A stretch of DNA of 12,783 bases. Source: Terriglobia bacterium (GTDB taxonomy: Bacteria; Acidobacteriota; Terriglobia; UBA7540). Each line of letters starts with the position of its first letter. Positions within the stretch are counted from its first letter, which is position 1. Below are positions 12,258 to 12,783 of the stretch, piece after piece. Below the pieces are notes generated by a model. It was given only the letters and a program-made list of their open reading frames with translations. It was not told the DNA's origin and ran no database searches. The stretch lies in assembly GCA_030040515.1 (NCBI GenBank), contig JASHTO010000535.1, positions 1 through 12,783 of the forward strand, given 5' to 3'. The translations under genes and the position numbers were made by a program.

Positions 12258-12783
12258 GTGAACAACAAGAAAGTTGAACGGCTCGAGAAAACTTTAGCGC
12301 GTGTTGCCCGCGAACAAGGGCTCGATCAGGAGCGCCTGCGACGGTGGGTATCGTTTTTAGCGATATGTGGGCTCCTCGAAAGGGCCGTCAGTGAAGAGAT
12401 CCTCAGCGCCTATTACGTGAAAGGCGGCGTAGCCTTGGAGCTTCGCTTTGCCGCAGCCGCACGTGCAACCAAGGACATGGACCTTGGCCTGGACGGCTCT
12501 CGAGCGGACAGGTTGGAAGCCTTTCGACAGGCACTCGCTTTGGCCTTTGACGAGTTCACTTTTCGCATGAAGGCTCAAACCCGGACCATGAACCTGGCGG
12601 ACACCGTGCGCGTCCACGTTGCCGTTCACTATCGCACTCGCGCTTGGCAAACGATCGACGTCGATCTCGGTCCAGCAGGAGCAGGCTCCATCGACTTTGT
12701 TGATCCAGCCATCCGCGGTCTCGCCGAAATGGGACTACCCGTAACCTCACCGATCCGTTGCCTCAACTTGAACGACCAGCTTG
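12258..12783 (+). CDS. abiEii: AbiEii-family nucleotidyltransferase toxin (3' partial)
   Basis: The frame from GTG 12258 runs open to the window edge, giving 175 visible residues. Signatures of the AbiEii/MNT-type nucleotidyltransferase fold: KGGVALELR (55-63) before a helix, metal-binding Asp pair in RATKDMDLGL (Asp73 and Asp75), and a third acidic strand IDVDLG (133-138). In the family this enzyme transfers nucleotides to RNA targets (tRNA in studied homologues) and arrests growth during phage infection; AbiEi blocks it. Full-length members have about 290-310 residues, so roughly 40% is missing, including motif IV, which should begin right after LNLNDQL. GTG is preferred, since no ATG lies near; its ribosome site is weak, consistent with coupling to abiEi. 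Confidence 0.88.
   Translation, partial: MNNKKVERLEKTLARVAREQGLDQERLRRWVSFLAICGLLERAVSEEILSAYYVKGGVALELRFAAAARATKDMDLGLDGSRADRLEAFRQALALAFDEFTFRMKAQTRTMNLADTVRVHVAVHYRTRAWQTIDVDLGPAGAGSIDFVDPAIRGLAEMGLPVTSPIRCLNLNDQL

Overview
The window reads as a chromosomal stretch from a moderately GC-rich soil or sediment bacterium, most likely an Acidobacteriota member. This is an inference from protein style: a secreted S10 carboxypeptidase, an acidobacterial-type secreted TPR protein, a DUF5678/retropepsin pair, and abundant small palindromic intergenic repeats. No rRNA or other taxonomic marker is present, so the phylum is not proven.

Layout, left to right. (1) 2-340: the C-terminal end of a cyclic-nucleotide-binding protein, probably a MscS-type channel, on the + strand. 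(2) 341-593: a repeat-rich convergent gap with two perfect palindromes and a composite repeat. (3) 594-2715, minus strand: an arsenic operon in the order arsR, arsC (type 2), a 62-codon internally deleted arsM, an aqpS-like aquaglyceroporin, arsC (type 1). It has a clear promoter with an overlapping operator-like site. (4) 2862-3362: a divergent single-pass membrane protein of unknown function. (5) 3363-4026: a non-coding stretch with two more copies of the composite repeat. (6) 4027-5709: a secreted serine carboxypeptidase. (7) 5785-6449: a DUF5678 gene overlapping a retropepsin-like gene that is broken by an in-frame TAG. (8) 6531-8230: a secreted TPR protein and an ICMT-like membrane methyltransferase. 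(9) 8205-9140 (PfkB-family sugar-phosphate kinase, converging with and overlapping the methyltransferase gene) and 9202-9753 (secreted unknown), both minus strand. (10) 10017-10283: a 5'-truncated egtD-like remnant, then rpiA at 10417-11118, minus strand. (11) 11119-11647: a gene-poor junction ending in a 45-base 3' fragment of tRNA-Val(GAC), a likely attachment-site scar, followed by the promoter of an AbiE operon. (12) 11648-12783: abiEi and the start of abiEii, a nucleotidyltransferase toxin-antitoxin/phage-defence pair that runs off the right edge.

How the parts work together. The ars operon is a self-contained arsenate response: ArsR senses As(III), two thioredoxin-coupled type reductases make arsenite, and the aquaporin is the only visible exit route, since no ArsB or Acr3 is present. 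The arsM has collapsed to a small cysteine-ended peptide that keeps its ribosome site and its overlap with aqpS. PfkB kinase and RpiA are sugar-phosphate enzymes but are not obviously co-transcribed. The right end looks like the edge of an integrated element carrying AbiE. Three broken genes (arsM, retropepsin, egtD), three copies of a composite repeat and a tRNA scar mark this as an actively eroding accessory region. The most novel observations are the miniature ArsM, the tRNA-Val/AbiE junction and the terminal-inverted-repeat element.
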